64,000 nucleotides of DNA from Cercis canadensis (lineage: Eukaryota; Streptophyta; Magnoliopsida; Fabales; Fabaceae). Positions within the stretch are counted from its first letter, which is position 1, and each line of letters starts with the position of its first letter. The stretch lies in contig QAOA01006756.1 of assembly GCA_003255065.1 (NCBI GenBank), positions 338,076 to 402,075 of the forward strand. Reading direction: 5' to 3'. Shown piece by piece: positions 63,629-64,000 of this stretch. Position numbers and translations under genes: made by a program. The notes under the pieces were generated by a model. The model was not told the origin of the DNA. It made no database searches and saw only the letters and a list, made by a program, of their open reading frames with translations.

Positions 63629-63735
63629 TGAACCTATCAGTCACATGAAGCTTTATATCTTTGGCCTTCAATCTCTCAGACACTTGTTCCACCATTACCT
63701 CAGCAATTTGTTTCATCTCCATGTAAACCACCTAG
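63629..63735 (-). pseudogene. ClpC-derived last-exon fragment (copy 3)
   Basis: The minus strand reads VYMEMKQIAEVMVEQVSERL then KAKDIKLHVTDRF. This matches the D2 segment of copy 1 ([20 protein letters not shown], then [10 protein letters not shown]). The usual continuation ([20 protein letters not shown]) is absent downstream, and nothing clear precedes it up to the window edge. It is a remnant of a further upstream copy, showing that the cluster extended to the right. Confidence 0.75.
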
Positions 63736-64000
63736 CACTGATTAATTAAAAGCCACCAAGGTAGTATATAGAATAACATACTTTCATTCAAGAAAAATCT
63801 GGTAGATGACTAAAAACCAACATAATGAATAGAATAAAACCCTGTAAGCAAAAAGAATGGATAAAAGAGAATAAAACCATGCAAATTCATAGCTTGATGA
63901 TTCTGTGTATTGGCAAATTGTTAATTCTATAATTTATGTAACTGGTCTCTAATTTATTGGCATTGAAGGGGTTCATGTTGTGTTTTAGCAAAAAAAAAAA
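63736..64000. other. AT-rich window end
   Basis: No feature is supported. The window ends in a poly-A tract. Confidence 0.4.

Overview
This window is nuclear DNA of a eudicot plant. It is AT-rich, the genes are split by many GT-AG introns, and intergenic DNA is full of small transposon remnants. Every recognisable protein belongs to a plant family. The left half has a gene order I recall from a duplicated Arabidopsis block (At4g26540-At4g26570 and At5g55990-At5g56040): LRR receptor kinase, SFT2, FKBP16-1, cytosolic HSP90, CBL2/3. That match is from memory, not a computed alignment. The species cannot be named from the sequence.

Layout. 1-0.35 kb: start of an LRR receptor kinase gene running off the left edge (-). 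0.35-8.4 kb: long intergenic stretch with two foldback/MITE-type elements. 8.4-12.7 kb: SFT2-type Golgi vesicle transport protein (-), with a decayed LINE in intron 1. 14.3-17.2 kb: predicted thylakoid-lumen FKBP (-). 17.4-23 kb: repeat-rich stretch with a foldback element, MITEs and two orphan first exons (type II peroxiredoxin; probable tRNA 2'-phosphotransferase). 23.4-26.2 kb: complete cytosolic HSP90 (+) with a heat-shock-type promoter. 28-30.9 kb: CBL2/CBL3-type calcium sensor (-). 33.8-40.3 kb: FNBP4-like double-WW protein (+). 41.5-47.6 kb: small Gly-rich, Phe-rich organelle protein of the YL1/RF2 type (-), with a 2.1-kb hAT-type element in its 5' intron. 49.1-49.4 kb: small Ser-rich plant protein (-).

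50.9-64 kb is the unusual part: a tandem cluster of rapidly changing genes derived from the plastid AAA+ chaperone ClpC, all on the minus strand. One copy has an intact 817-codon reading frame (51.85-55.6 kb). It has lost the ClpC N-domain and the UVR/middle domain, carries a substituted pore-loop tyrosine and ClpP-docking loop, and has a new 220-residue N-terminus. That N-terminus appears to have grown by repeated duplication of the ClpC linker motif. Next to it are an orphan first exon with a membrane segment, a pseudogene with a 250-bp internal inversion and a deletion through the first ATPase site, and a last-exon scrap. Between the copies lies a 1.6-kb element built on a near-perfect ~280-bp palindrome that carries a captured G-patch gene fragment.

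Exon boundaries were read by eye from splice signals and reading-frame continuity. In every complete gene the exon lengths sum to a multiple of three. Individual coordinates may be off by one or two bases.
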